A DNA stretch of 64,000 nt from Spirosoma sp. SC4-14 (lineage in GTDB: Bacteria; Bacteroidota; Bacteroidia; Cytophagales; Spirosomataceae), in assembly GCF_037201965.1 (NCBI RefSeq), contig NZ_CP147518.1, forward strand, positions 1,859,001-1,923,000, given 5' to 3'. Below the pieces are notes generated by a model, which worked only from the letters and a program-made list of their open reading frames with translations, ran no database searches and was not told where the DNA came from. Positions 51,738 to 60,026 of this stretch are shown in pieces. The stretch's first letter is position 1, and each line of letters starts with the position of its first letter. A program made the position numbers and the translations under genes.

Positions 51738-52974
51738 TCAGTGCTGGACATTGAAGAAAAAGATGCGGATAGGAATCTTCAGCGGCTTACTTAACTGCTT
51801 CATCAACCAATCTAAGAAATGTTCAATCGAGCTAAGCTGATTAACCACGCCTGAATAACCCTTGCGGAACACCGACTCCCGTGGCTGAAAGTTGCCCAAT
51901 TCCTTCTTTTTCGGACGAAGCCGATGATACTGCCGAAAGCCTTCAGCGACACAGATCACGTATAACACGACGATAATGACCACTAACAGCCTAATTTTAG
52001 CCCAGTGCTGAACGCCCAGCTCTTCTACATGGAACCCATTGCTCTTCAAATGCTTGAACAGACACTCCGTGGTCCAGCGGATGCGGTAGCGCTCAACAAC
52101 GACGTGTTTGGACCAGCTTAGATTACTGATCAAGAGCACCAAAGGGTCCGCACTTTGGGCGCCATCCTGATGAGACCGAGCTACAAACTGGTAGCGGTGG
52201 CCCTCCAGGGTAAACCACTGGCTGACGGTGCGGCCCCTTAAAGCTCGCTTGAGCAAAGCACTGTAGGCCTTGCCCCCGGCGCTAATAGCCTCTTTATAAG
52301 AATCTTTGGGTAAACGGATAATAAAGTTGAGGCCACTCTGGGTTAGAAACTGCAACCAGGCTTTACCCCCGTACTCACGATCCCCTAACAGGCAGAAGCC
52401 CTTCACGGGGTAGAGCTTCATGGCTTGCTGGAGCAAGCGTTTGCGCTGCTGCTGAGAAGAATGACCTTTCCTGGCCAAATCCATCCAGAATAAAGGCAGG
52501 CTCACCTGCCGATAGACCAGAGACAAAACCAACAACTGAATAGGTTGTTTACCTAGCTGCCAACTGGTAGCATCCAACGTTAGGTAAAGGCTCATGGAGC
52601 GGCCATCCCAGCGTTTGATATAGCCTAAGATCCACACCAGCAGCCACTTCCACAGCCTCCGCTGGGCCACTGGATGGTCAAAGAAGCGGGTAAGTCGGCG
52701 ATAGTGCGAATCCGTCTGGGTGTGCTGATTACCTAGTAGTAGCCCCATGTGGTTCTTAAGCTTGTTAAGGTTGACGGTCTCCTTGATGAGGATGGCGCAG
52801 CCGATGGCGATGAGATTTTTCAGCAGAGTCGGTGAGAGATCCTGGCCAAAATCCTTAGCTTTGTCCAAAAGCGAGGAGTGGAATCTTGTTAAGTTGGTCA
52901 CGCTACAAAACAAGCATTTGCCCTCGCTTTTTCCTATTCTACTCCCTCAATGTCCAGCACTGAGAGCTATTATC
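51727..52974. mobile_element. IS4-family insertion sequence with 11-bp target duplication
   Basis: The element spans 51738-52963 (1226 bp) and has 17-bp perfect terminal inverted repeats TCAGTGCTGGACATTGA (51738-51754, complement 52947-52963). The target GAGCTATTATC is duplicated at 51727-51737 and 52964-52974. The boundary can shift by a base, giving a 13-bp duplication with a 16-bp repeat, because the flanking bases are complementary. Removing the element and one target copy restores a continuous Roco reading frame. The clean ends and duplication point to a fairly recent insertion. Confidence 0.93.
51738..52913 (-). CDS. IS4-family transposase
   Basis: This 391-residue DDE transposase has the DATSWQLGKQ first Asp region, GFCLLGDREYGGKAWL second Asp region and the C-terminal Y-(2)-R-(3)-E-(6)-K signature in YRIRWTTECLFKHLKSNGF, characteristic of IS4. 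It occupies nearly the whole element and its TGA stop is built from the terminal repeat. That stop is directly followed, in the same frame, by the Roco codons beyond the junction. It appears intact, so the element may be active. Confidence 0.92.
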   Translation of the reverse strand: MFCSVTNLTRFHSSLLDKAKDFGQDLSPTLLKNLIAIGCAILIKETVNLNKLKNHMGLLLGNQHTQTDSHYRRLTRFFDHPVAQRRLWKWLLVWILGYIKRWDGRSMSLYLTLDATSWQLGKQPIQLLVLSLVYRQVSLPLFWMDLARKGHSSQQQRKRLLQQAMKLYPVKGFCLLGDREYGGKAWLQFLTQSGLNFIIRLPKDSYKEAISAGGKAYSALLKRALRGRTVSQWFTLEGHRYQFVARSHQDGAQSADPLVLLISNLSWSKHVVVERYRIRWTTECLFKHLKSNGFHVEELGVQHWAKIRLLVVIIVVLYVICVAEGFRQYHRLRPKKKELGNFQPRESVFRKGYSGVVNQLSSIEHFLDWLMKQLSKPLKIPIRIFFFNVQH

Positions 52975-53025
52975 TCTTTCTGCTTCTCTAATTCTTTCTA
53001 ATGCCACATTGGTAATTTGATCCAT
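52964..53025 (-). pseudogene. 5' fragment of the Roco gene (first 20 codons and the target duplication)
   Basis: Minus-strand ATG at 53025 opens a frame beginning MDQITNVALERIREAERDNS, then the target duplication. This is a typical N-terminal start for LRR-Roc-COR proteins, and the frame matches the codons on the other side of the IS element (SSYLDLSSLQLRALPPE). It therefore identifies the true start of the disrupted gene. Only 55 bases of upstream sequence remain before the IS5-family element, so the native promoter may also be disturbed. Confidence 0.85.
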
Positions 53026-53078
53026 AAGCTACAATGTATATCGAATGTTTTCTTGGAATTATAGCTCCGTGAGTAGGT

Positions 53079-53962
53079 TTAGAACGTGTTGGGGAATTGA
53101 GAAAGGCTGAGAGTCGTGTCACCTTTGTAGCGACCAAGCAACAAGGATGTGACTAAACAGTTCAGTGTTCTGACCGACTCTCAATGGGCCGCAATTTCGC
53201 CCTTTCTTAACCTGAAACGCAAACGACAGCATGATTTACGGCAAATTATTAATGCCATTCTTTGGTTGTTGCGCTCGGGTGCTCAATGGAGGAATCTAGC
53301 TGGCCCTTGGCCCCATTGGCAGGCGGTTTATTACTATTTTGATCAGTGGAAATCTGATGGAACCTTTGAGAAAATTAATTTGGCTCTCAATAAGATGGAC
53401 CGTCAACGATTTGGCAAAGAAGCATACCCATCGCTACTATGCATTGATTCACAGAGCGTTAAGCTGAGTCCAATGATCTGTGAGTACCGAGGATTAGACG
53501 TCTATAAGCGAGTGAATGGCCGCAAACGTCAGTTGGTTGTTGACACTCAAGGTCGTCTATGGGTAGCCCAAGTTCATTCAGCTGGGGATAGTGATGGATC
53601 GGCAGCAGTCCCGCTGATTAAAGATATACTTTGGACAGCCGGTGAGCGACTAGAAAAGGTGTTGGGTGATCAAGCTTACAACGGAATCTTTGCCCAAGCC
53701 TTAGGTGAGTGGAGCATTGAACGCTCCGGCGTCCCGGTTTGAAAAAGCTTCGCGGCCTGAATCCGCCCGCGGGTTTGTGCCAGTAGCCAAGCGCTGGGTC
53801 GTCGAACGGAGTATCGCCTGGACCAATTTCTTTCGACGGATCGTCAAAGATTATGAGTACACGCTATCTTCTTCGGTCAGTTGGTTGTACTTGGCTAACA
53901 TTCAGATTATGCTACAGCGAATCGAACTAGGCAACCAAACATAATTCCCCAACACGTTCTTA
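53079..53962. mobile_element. IS5-family insertion sequence
   Basis: The element runs 53082-53959, with 17-bp perfect terminal inverted repeats GAACGTGTTGGGGAATT (53082-53098 and complement 53943-53959) and a TTA target duplication on both sides (53079-53081, 53960-53962). Its transposase is frameshifted. It is inserted about 55 bases before the start of the Roco gene. Confidence 0.88.
53149..53944 (+). pseudogene. IS5-family transposase, frameshifted by 16 bases
   Basis: The first frame (53149-53742) gives TKQFSVLTDSQWAAISPFLN and CIDSQSVKLSPM, RQLVVDTQGRLW with the first two Asp regions, ending ALGEWSIERSGVPV. The second frame continues FEKASRPESARGFVPVAKRW and VVERSIAWTNFFRRIVKDYE, including the last acidic region. 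Compared with the relic at 55102-55845, 16 bases (53722-53737) lie between WSIE and FEKASRP, so the frame is shifted by one. It could be inactive, or translated by a frameshift. The start used is GTG, as ATG at 53147 is out of frame. The two frames together give the normal length for IS5. Confidence 0.8.
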
Positions 53963-53986
53963 TAATATTTATATCTTGTTGTTAGT

Positions 53987-54995
53987 ATGCCAAAATACAA
54001 ACCAGCGGATTACGAAGTATTACGACGACGCTGTGTCGAACTCGATCAGGCGGGATGGAAGCAAGGGCCTATCGCCCAAGCACTCGGCTTGACTCAAGGA
54101 TGGGTTAGTCAGACCCTAAAGAAATATCGTCAACAAGGACCCTCAGCCTTGCAGTGGCGCAAGCCTCCCGGAGCAGCCACTCGTTTGACGCCTGCTCAGC
54201 TTTGTCAGCTTGTTGAAGAACTTAACAAAGGAGCAGAGCATCAGGGCTTTGCGGGGGCAGTTTGGACAAGACCTCGTGTTAATGAAGTCATTAAGAAATT
54301 ATTCGATGTCAGTTATGATCCATCGCAAGTCGGTCGGTTATTGAAGAAAGTAGGTTGGAGCCGCCAAAAGCCACAGGCTAAAGCCCGGCAGCAGGATGTA
54401 CGGGCGGTAGCCCAATGGCGTCAAGAACGGCTACCTGAACTCAAAAAAAGCGAATGCTGAAGGGCGGGTTATTGTCTATGTCGATGAATCAGCTTGCTAT
54501 CTTTTACCACTTTTAGCGCATACTTGGGCACCGTGCGGCCAAACACCAATGGTCATCGAACAAGCCGGTCGTTCACACTTGAGCTTGATTGCAGCTATTG
54601 CTCCTAATGGGCGCTTGTATGTAGGGGGACAAGATCAGCCTTTTACCAGCGAAGACATTGTGTGGTTTCTGGGCAAGCTTTGTAGCCGGTATCGAAAACG
54701 AGACTTGTTAGTGATCTGGGATGGCGCATCGATTCATCGTAGCGAAGCCGTTAAAGCCATGCTGCGGGCCAAGTCTGGTCGGATTCATTTGGAACGTTTA
54801 CCAGCCTACAGTCCGGAACTTAACCCAGTCGAGCTATTCTGGAGTCACCTAAAACGAAGTTTAAAAAATCAGGTATTTACCAGCTTAGACGAACTCACAG
54901 TGGCCGTTTTGGAACAGATCAGACTTTTAGAGCAAGACCCAAAAATGGTGCAGGCATTCTTTCGTAAGAAAGAGATAGGTTTTATTACAAATTAG
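53987..54995 (+). pseudogene. IS630-family transposase, two frames
   Basis: The first frame (53987-54460) has a helix-turn-helix: WKQGPIAQALGLTQGWVSQT, with DPSQVGRLLKKVGWSRQKP at its end. The second frame begins with VIVYVDESACYLLPLLAHTW and includes LLVIWDGASIHRSEAVKAML, then the DDE-type end LPAYSPELNPVELFWSHLKR. They join at seven A (54443-54449) and need a +1 or -2 shift; removing one A would give a continuous frame. It may be programmed, or a recent mutation. Terminal repeats of this element could not be resolved, and TA target sites are common here. Confidence 0.8.
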
Positions 54996-55013
54996 TTCAC
55001 GTATCTATAACAA

Positions 55014-55040
55014 ACATGTTCTTAGAATTCTAAGAACGTG
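55014..55040. repeat. Palindrome joining two transposon ends
   Basis: CATGTTCTTAGAATTCTAAGAACGTG (given in halves: ACATGTTCTTAGAA and TTCTAAGAACGTGT) is nearly palindromic and contains GAACGTG, the start of the IS5-type terminal repeat, in both directions. It looks like the fused ends of two insertion sequences. Confidence 0.5.
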
Positions 55041-55101
55041 TTTTGGGAATTGAAAAGGACTGGTAGTGGGGGTAACTTTATGGTCGCCAAACTACATAGT
55101 T

Positions 55102-55845
55102 ATGACCAAACGGTGGGAGCCATTGACCGACTACCAGTGGAACGCAATTTCGCCTTTTTTTAATCTCCAACACAAGATGTAAGTACTATTTGCGTAAGAT
55201 TCTCGATGGTATTTTGTGGCTGTTGCGCACAGGTAGTTAGTGGCGCAACATTCACCCCTGACCGGTTGCTATGGCAAGTAGTCTATTACTATTTTGGTCA
55301 GTGGAAGAAAGCGGGACTTTTCGAGAAGATGAATGCAACTCTCAACCAACTGGAGATCACTAGGCAGAGAATTTATGCATTGATACAAGTTAAATTATTG
55401 CCTAATCTACGAATACCAAGGTATGGATGCCCATAAACTTATCAATACGGGGCCGCCCGTGCGGACGCAAGCGCACCTTGGTCGTCAATGCGCAGGGGCA
55501 CTTGTAGGTAGCTGATGTGGATGCAGCTCATGGGACCTTAGCAGTCCCTCTTGTTATTAGTATTTTGTGGCGATGTGGGGGTGGTTGGAAGAGGTTTTCG
55601 GGGATCTGGCCTATAATGGAGTATTTGCCGCTAAGTTAGCTACTTGGAGTATCGAGTTTGAGAAGGCATCGCGGCCTGAATCAGCCAAGGGCTTTTTACC
55701 CATAGCCAAGCGTTGGGTGGTTGAATGGAGTATCAGTTGGACTAATGGCTTCGTCTACCCGGTTCTTCCATTGGCTAGTGAAAGATTATGAATTTACCAC
55801 GGTCCTGCGTCGGATGACAAAAATGATCTCGAACTAAAATCCTAA
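55102..55845 (+). pseudogene. Degenerate IS5-family transposase relic
   Basis: The relic reads TKRWEPLTDYQWNAISPFFN, then carries stops and several frameshifts. Recognisable fragments are WQVVYYYFGQWKKAGLFEKM and later WSIEFEKASRPESAKGFLPI and AKRWVVEWSISWTNGF. It is related to the IS5 element at 53082 but more diverged, with its left repeat GAACGTGTTTTGGGAATTG at about 55031 and no recognisable right repeat. It is therefore an older, inactive copy. It serves as a reference for the undisturbed WSIE-FEK joint in the other copy. Confidence 0.8.
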
Positions 55846-56020
55846 ACAGCTTCATTGAATTTGTTGTATAGATTGTCTTATCGGACACGTGCGAAAATAC
55901 GGTTCAAATGCGGCACTGCCTATTCAGATTTTCGTAATTGGTCAGTCGAATTGCGTGCTTTGTCAGCGACGCTCCGGCCGTTTCGCCGGACCTTTGTTGT
56001 GTACAAATAGCACAGCAATC

Positions 56021-57040
56021 ATGAACTCAATCACGCATAAATCGTCTCCCGAAATTCTGGTCTTGGGCGCTACCGGTAGCATCGGTTATGCCGTAACCGT
56101 CAATCTGTTAGCACGCCAGTTTCCTGTTACTATCCTGGTTCGCAATCGGGCTAAAGCCGAAGCCTTGTTCCCGAATCAGCCAACGCTTACTATCGTTGAG
56201 GGCGATGCGCAGGATGCCGCGCTGCTTAACCAGTTGGCCATCGGTAAAGACTTTATTTTTCACGGCATCAATTACCCCTACAATAAGTGGTTTGGCAATA
56301 TGGATACGGTTACGCAGAAGGTAATCGATGCGGCCACGAAGAACCAAGCCACAATTGTTTTTCCGGGTAACGTCTACAACTTCGGAAACACAAAAGAACC
56401 GATTCGCGAAGATAGTCTACCCAATCCGTGTACGCGCAAAGGCCAGCTTCGTGTTGCCATCGAGAGCATGATGGAGCAGGCTGCTAACGCGGGCCATTGT
56501 CGGGTAATCAATGTGCGGTTGCCAGATTTTTGGGGGCCTAACGTGCTGAACGAAGGTGTTGCGCCCATTTTTGAAAATGCTCTGAATGGGAAAGCCCTGC
56601 CGTGGGTAGCCAATGCCGACATTCCGCATCAGGCCGTATTTACCAGTGATGCCGCCGAAATTATTGCCCGCCTGATGCTGCGCGAATGGGAGAAACCAAC
56701 TACCGCTGCCTATCAGGTATGGAACTACGGCGGCACAACCGTACCGTCGCTTCGTTCGTGGTTTACGCAAATCAGCCGTTTGGTCGGCAAACCGTTGAAG
56801 GTTGAGGTCTATAGCCGGTTGATGGTGACGGTGCTTGGCGTGTTTATGCCTGTTCTTCGGGAGGTGAAAGAGATGCTCTATCTGTATGAAAACACGATTC
56901 TGCTCGACGACAAAAAAGTGCGGACGCTCTTCCCCGATTTTACGCCAACGCCAATGGATGATGCCCTGACCGAAACGCTGGCCTGGTTTGCCGAGCATCG
57001 GCTCCATCGCTCCTTTGAGCCAGCTACCATTGCGGCCTGA
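56021..57040 (+). CDS. SDR-type NAD(P)-binding epimerase/reductase-like protein
   Basis: The 339-residue enzyme has the Rossmann nucleotide-binding start ILVLGATGSIGYAVTVNLLA and later IVFPGNVYNFGNTKEPIRED, with the catalytic Y-x3-K not obvious, typical of atypical SDR (NmrA or nucleoside-diphosphate-sugar epimerase-like). It may reduce or epimerise a small molecule in the cytoplasm; the substrate is unknown. The frame is open 44 codons upstream, but ATG at 56021 yields a normal N-terminus. It is followed by the DUF4260 gene across an inverted repeat, and an AraC regulator faces both. Confidence 0.82.
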   Translation: MNSITHKSSPEILVLGATGSIGYAVTVNLLARQFPVTILVRNRAKAEALFPNQPTLTIVEGDAQDAALLNQLAIGKDFIFHGINYPYNKWFGNMDTVTQKVIDAATKNQATIVFPGNVYNFGNTKEPIREDSLPNPCTRKGQLRVAIESMMEQAANAGHCRVINVRLPDFWGPNVLNEGVAPIFENALNGKALPWVANADIPHQAVFTSDAAEIIARLMLREWEKPTTAAYQVWNYGGTTVPSLRSWFTQISRLVGKPLKVEVYSRLMVTVLGVFMPVLREVKEMLYLYENTILLDDKKVRTLFPDFTPTPMDDALTETLAWFAEHRLHRSFEPATIAA

Positions 57041-57051
57041 TTTTATCGGGA

Positions 57052-57122
57052 GTTTGGCAAAAGACCGTGCCACGGTTCTCTCATTATGCGCAAACTAACC
57101 GTGGCACGGTCTTTTGCCAAAC
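57052..57122. repeat. 26-bp perfect inverted repeat between SDR and DUF4260 genes
   Basis: Arms at 57052-57077 and 57097-57122 are perfectly complementary with a 19-base loop; they contain GACCGTGCCACGGTT. No T run follows. It is probably a stable 3'-end hairpin of the SDR message or an intergenic repeat. Confidence 0.8.
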
Positions 57123-57155
57123 CCCTGTTTATAAAACCATTATACCAACATACAC

Positions 57156-57500
57156 ATGAAAATCTTACTCAAATCCGAAGAATTGATTCAGTTTCTGGGC
57201 GCTATTTATCTGTTTTCCCGATTGCAGTTTGCCTGGTGGTGGTTTCCGGCGCTGATTCTGTTGCCCGACATAAGTATGATTGGCTATCTGATCAATCCGG
57301 CGGTAGGAGCGGTGCTCTACAACGTATTTCACCACAAAGGACTAGGCATCGTTATTGGTTTGCTGGGGCTGATGACCGGCAATCAGAACCTGATGCTGGT
57401 GGGCATTATTCTCTTCGCCCATTCGAGTATGGACCGCATGATGGGCTATGGCCTGAAATACCCCGATAGTTTTAAGCATACCAGTCTGGGGATGTTGTGA
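57156..57500 (+). CDS. DUF4260 membrane protein
   Basis: A 114-residue protein with three or four hydrophobic segments: ELIQFLGAIYLFSRLQ, FPALILLPDISMIGYLIN, GIVIGLLGLMTGNQNLMLVG, matching the DUF4260 pattern WWWFPALILLPDISMIGYL with the short polar loops YNVFHHKGLG and FAHSSMDRMMGYGLKY. It is an inner-membrane protein of unknown function. The histidine pair near the middle and SSMDR near the end could bind a metal or substrate, but this is only speculation. It lies convergent with the AraC regulator gene, 21 bases apart. Confidence 0.8.
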   Translation: MKILLKSEELIQFLGAIYLFSRLQFAWWWFPALILLPDISMIGYLINPAVGAVLYNVFHHKGLGIVIGLLGLMTGNQNLMLVGIILFAHSSMDRMMGYGLKYPDSFKHTSLGML

Positions 57501-57521
57501 GCCAACAGTCCTAGACCAATA

Positions 57522-58565
57522 CTACGCGGCCTGATTGAGCCGGAACGCGCCCGGCGTAACGCCCGTCCATTTTTTGAACGACCGGAAAAAAACGCTCGGT
57601 TCGGCAAAGCCCAGCAGGTAGGCGATGTCGGTAGTGCTTAGGTTCGGTTCCCGCAGGTGCTGAATGGCCAGCTCTTTCCGGGTTTCGTCCAGCAGTTGCT
57701 GATACGTAGTGCCTTCGTCTTTCAGGTGCAGTTGTAAAGTTCTGACGCCCATTGCCAGCCGGTCGGCGACGGTGGCCAGTGTAGGCTCTTCACCTTTCAT
57801 TAAACTGACAATTTCGGCTTTAACCCGGCTGCTCAGTGAAGGCGTTTTGAGCCGATTCAGCAATCCGGTTGCGTGTTGCTCAAACATGGCCGAAAGGCTT
57901 GGATTGGCATTCAGCACGGGCGTATCGAGCAGCGATGCATCGAATACCATAGCCGTAACATCGGCATCGAACGTCAGATGGGCCGGCGCAAATACGCGCT
58001 GGTGTTCGCTACTATCGATTGGACGGGGATAGGCAAACCGAATTTCACCGGGCGAAATGGGTAAACCCGTCAGAGCCCGAATAGCCGACTGATACACCGA
58101 CAGTTCGGAGTTGAGAGCATATTCGGGATAAATAATGTCCGGGCTGATAAGGTGTAGCGATAATACAAATAACTGGCTACTGCTACCGTCGGGCTTGCTG
58201 GTATGAATTGTTTGTCCCTTTGTCAGTACGCCTTCGCAAACAATATCCTGATATTGACATAGCTTTTCGAAAGCTTTCCCTAATGTAGGGCAGTGCATCA
58301 TTACATACGCCAACACGCCTACTGCCACCGGATTGATCATTTCGCCCAGTTTCAGCGCAATGGTCGGGTCGCCCGTAACCGCAATGACTTCGCGCCAGAG
58401 CGCCTGCACCTGCCGAATCAGAACACGGCCATCGGGGTCGCGAAGCTGTTCGGGAGCGATGCCTACCGAGCGGGCCAGTTGATCGGTGTCGGCACCGCGT
58501 TGCCGGGCTGCAAACAGGATGATATTGACCGAAGAAACCGATAGCGTATGGCTGGCTGTAGGCAT
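57522..58565 (-). CDS. AraC-family regulator with arabinose-binding-like (OruR-type) domain
   Basis: The 347-residue regulator has a PF12625-type N-terminal domain (LARSVGIAPEQLRDPDGRVL, VAVGVLAYVMMHCPTLGKAF) and a C-terminal AraC/XylS DNA-binding domain with LATVADRLAMGVRTLQLHL and LSTTDIAYLLGFAEPSVFFR, ending FKKWTGVTPGAFR. It should bind DNA and respond to a small molecule. A role in controlling the convergent SDR/DUF4260 genes is plausible by location but not proven. Start codon is the ATG at 58565. Confidence 0.9.
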   Translation of the reverse strand: MPTASHTLSVSSVNIILFAARQRGADTDQLARSVGIAPEQLRDPDGRVLIRQVQALWREVIAVTGDPTIALKLGEMINPVAVGVLAYVMMHCPTLGKAFEKLCQYQDIVCEGVLTKGQTIHTSKPDGSSSQLFVLSLHLISPDIIYPEYALNSELSVYQSAIRALTGLPISPGEIRFAYPRPIDSSEHQRVFAPAHLTFDADVTAMVFDASLLDTPVLNANPSLSAMFEQHATGLLNRLKTPSLSSRVKAEIVSLMKGEEPTLATVADRLAMGVRTLQLHLKDEGTTYQQLLDETRKELAIQHLREPNLSTTDIAYLLGFAEPSVFFRSFKKWTGVTPGAFRLNQAA

Positions 58566-58579
58566 GGGGCAAGCGTTAA

Positions 58580-59157
58580 TTATTCGAAAAGTCGTTCGTG
58601 CGAAATAGTCAGATCCGGGAAAATCCGGCAGGGAATATCGGTCGATTCATAGACATCGACAAGTGCATACTGACCATCTTCCAGAACGTAAACGTTGACC
58701 GCTTTTTCTTTCGGTTGCACGATCCAGTACTCCCGCACGCCTGCTTCTTCATACAGATTATACTTCTCGTTGAAATCGTTTTTAGCCGTTCCGACGTAAT
58801 TTCGATAACCCAATCGGGAGCGCCCAGACAACCGTCTTCATCTAATTTTGAGAGATCACATATTACACAAATGTCTGGCTGCACAACCGTATAAATCTGA
58901 TTAGGAGTCTTACGATTTTGAACAGGAAGACGGACATCAAAAGGAGCATCGTAAACTTTGAATGTCTTGTCCTCAAAGTATTTCAACAAAGCAAACTCCA
59001 GATTTATGGAAGCATCCTGGTGTTTTCGTTTCGGAACTGGCGACATCCTGTACAATTTCCCCTTAATCAATTCAACGCTTTCGTCGAATTGCCATTTCAG
59101 GTAATCGGCATAGGTATAGGTGCCGTTCGAATCGAGCTGAGTTATATCGGTGATCAT
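58580..59157 (-). pseudogene. Uma2-family endonuclease-like gene with a frameshift
   Basis: The first frame encodes TYADYLKWQFDESVELIKGK and YRMSPVPKRKHQDASINLEF, then VVQPDICVICDLSKLDEDGC and APDWVIEITS. There the frame changes: the family core continues as GTAKNDFNEKYNLYEEAGV and REYWIVQPKEKAVNVYVLE in another frame, to the stop at 58580. One base appears lost near 58791-58794. Uma2 proteins have a PD-(D/E)xK fold and are common in Bacteroidota, mostly of unknown role. A sequencing slip is possible. The gene start overlaps the next gene's stop by four bases. Confidence 0.8.
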
Positions 59158-59903
59158 GACTGTTGCCGGACAATTTCAGTATGCAAGTTCCTAAAATAGT
59201 CGCTGGCTCGCAATAACCGACTGCCGTACCACGAAAACACTTCGCCATCGACCAGCACGACGGTAGCTGAAGGGCAAATAGCCTTAAACTCGTCAATATG
59301 TTTTTGCGTGAACGGGTACGGTTCCGACGATAGAAAAATCAGATCGGGCTGAGCGGTTGATAACGTTTCGGGGTTAATTTCCGGGTAGCGGGTTTGTGCT
59401 GCAAATACGTTCGTAAATCCCGCCATAGTTAGCATTGAGTCGATAAATGTATGGCTGGCGGCCGCCATGTAGGGTTTTCGCCAGATAAAATAGGCAACCG
59501 TTTTCCGGAGCGATTGGGGCGCAGGATAAAGGGTTTGGCTGATTTGGTTGGCCAGCGCATCGGCTTCCGAACGTTTGCCAACCAGCGTGCCTATTTCCCG
59601 AATCATCGTGAGTGCATCGGCTATGGTTGCAACATCGCTGACATAAACCGGGTATTGTTGTTGTAAGTACTCAACTTCTTGGCGGGTATTTTCTTCTTTA
59701 TTGGCAATGATCAGATCGGGCTTTAGCGCATGAATCCGATCCATATGCAGCGTTTTGGTGCCGCCCATACTGGGCTTGCTATGAACTTTGTCGGCGGGGT
59801 GGATACAGAACTTTGTAATACCTGCTATTTCGGCATCGAGACCCAGGTCGAAGAGGAGTTCCGTTTGCGACGGAACCAGCGAAATAATGCGTTGAGGAGC
59901 CAT
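59154..59903 (-). CDS. Cobalamin-binding (BtuF-like) protein without signal peptide
   Basis: This 249-residue protein has the helical-backbone metal-receptor layout of BtuF: PQRIISLVPSQTELLFDLGL at the start, ALKPDLIIANKEENTRQEVE in the middle, then RKPYMAAASHTFIDSMLTMA and LSTAQPDLIFLSSEPYPF. It is normally periplasmic, but here no signal peptide is visible in the frame, so it may be cytoplasmic or have a missed start. Its stop overlaps the Uma2-like gene by four bases, which suggests co-transcription. No BtuCD transporter genes are nearby. Confidence 0.82.
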   Translation of the reverse strand: MAPQRIISLVPSQTELLFDLGLDAEIAGITKFCIHPADKVHSKPSMGGTKTLHMDRIHALKPDLIIANKEENTRQEVEYLQQQYPVYVSDVATIADALTMIREIGTLVGKRSEADALANQISQTLYPAPQSLRKTVAYFIWRKPYMAAASHTFIDSMLTMAGFTNVFAAQTRYPEINPETLSTAQPDLIFLSSEPYPFTQKHIDEFKAICPSATVVLVDGEVFSWYGSRLLRASDYFRNLHTEIVRQQS

Positions 59904-60026
59904 AAATTGGGCATTCAGTATTCAAAATTACGTCTTTAGCGCCTGTTTTGTGCCATTTAGCAAATCTGATCGTATTAATACGAATTTATGTGCAACTTTT
60001 ACAGAGTACATTTCCTCATTACGGAT

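Noticed and set aside
55889..56020. 44-codon upstream extension of the SDR gene
   Set aside because: The extension has cysteine-rich, family-unlike residues; the Rossmann start fits ATG 56021.
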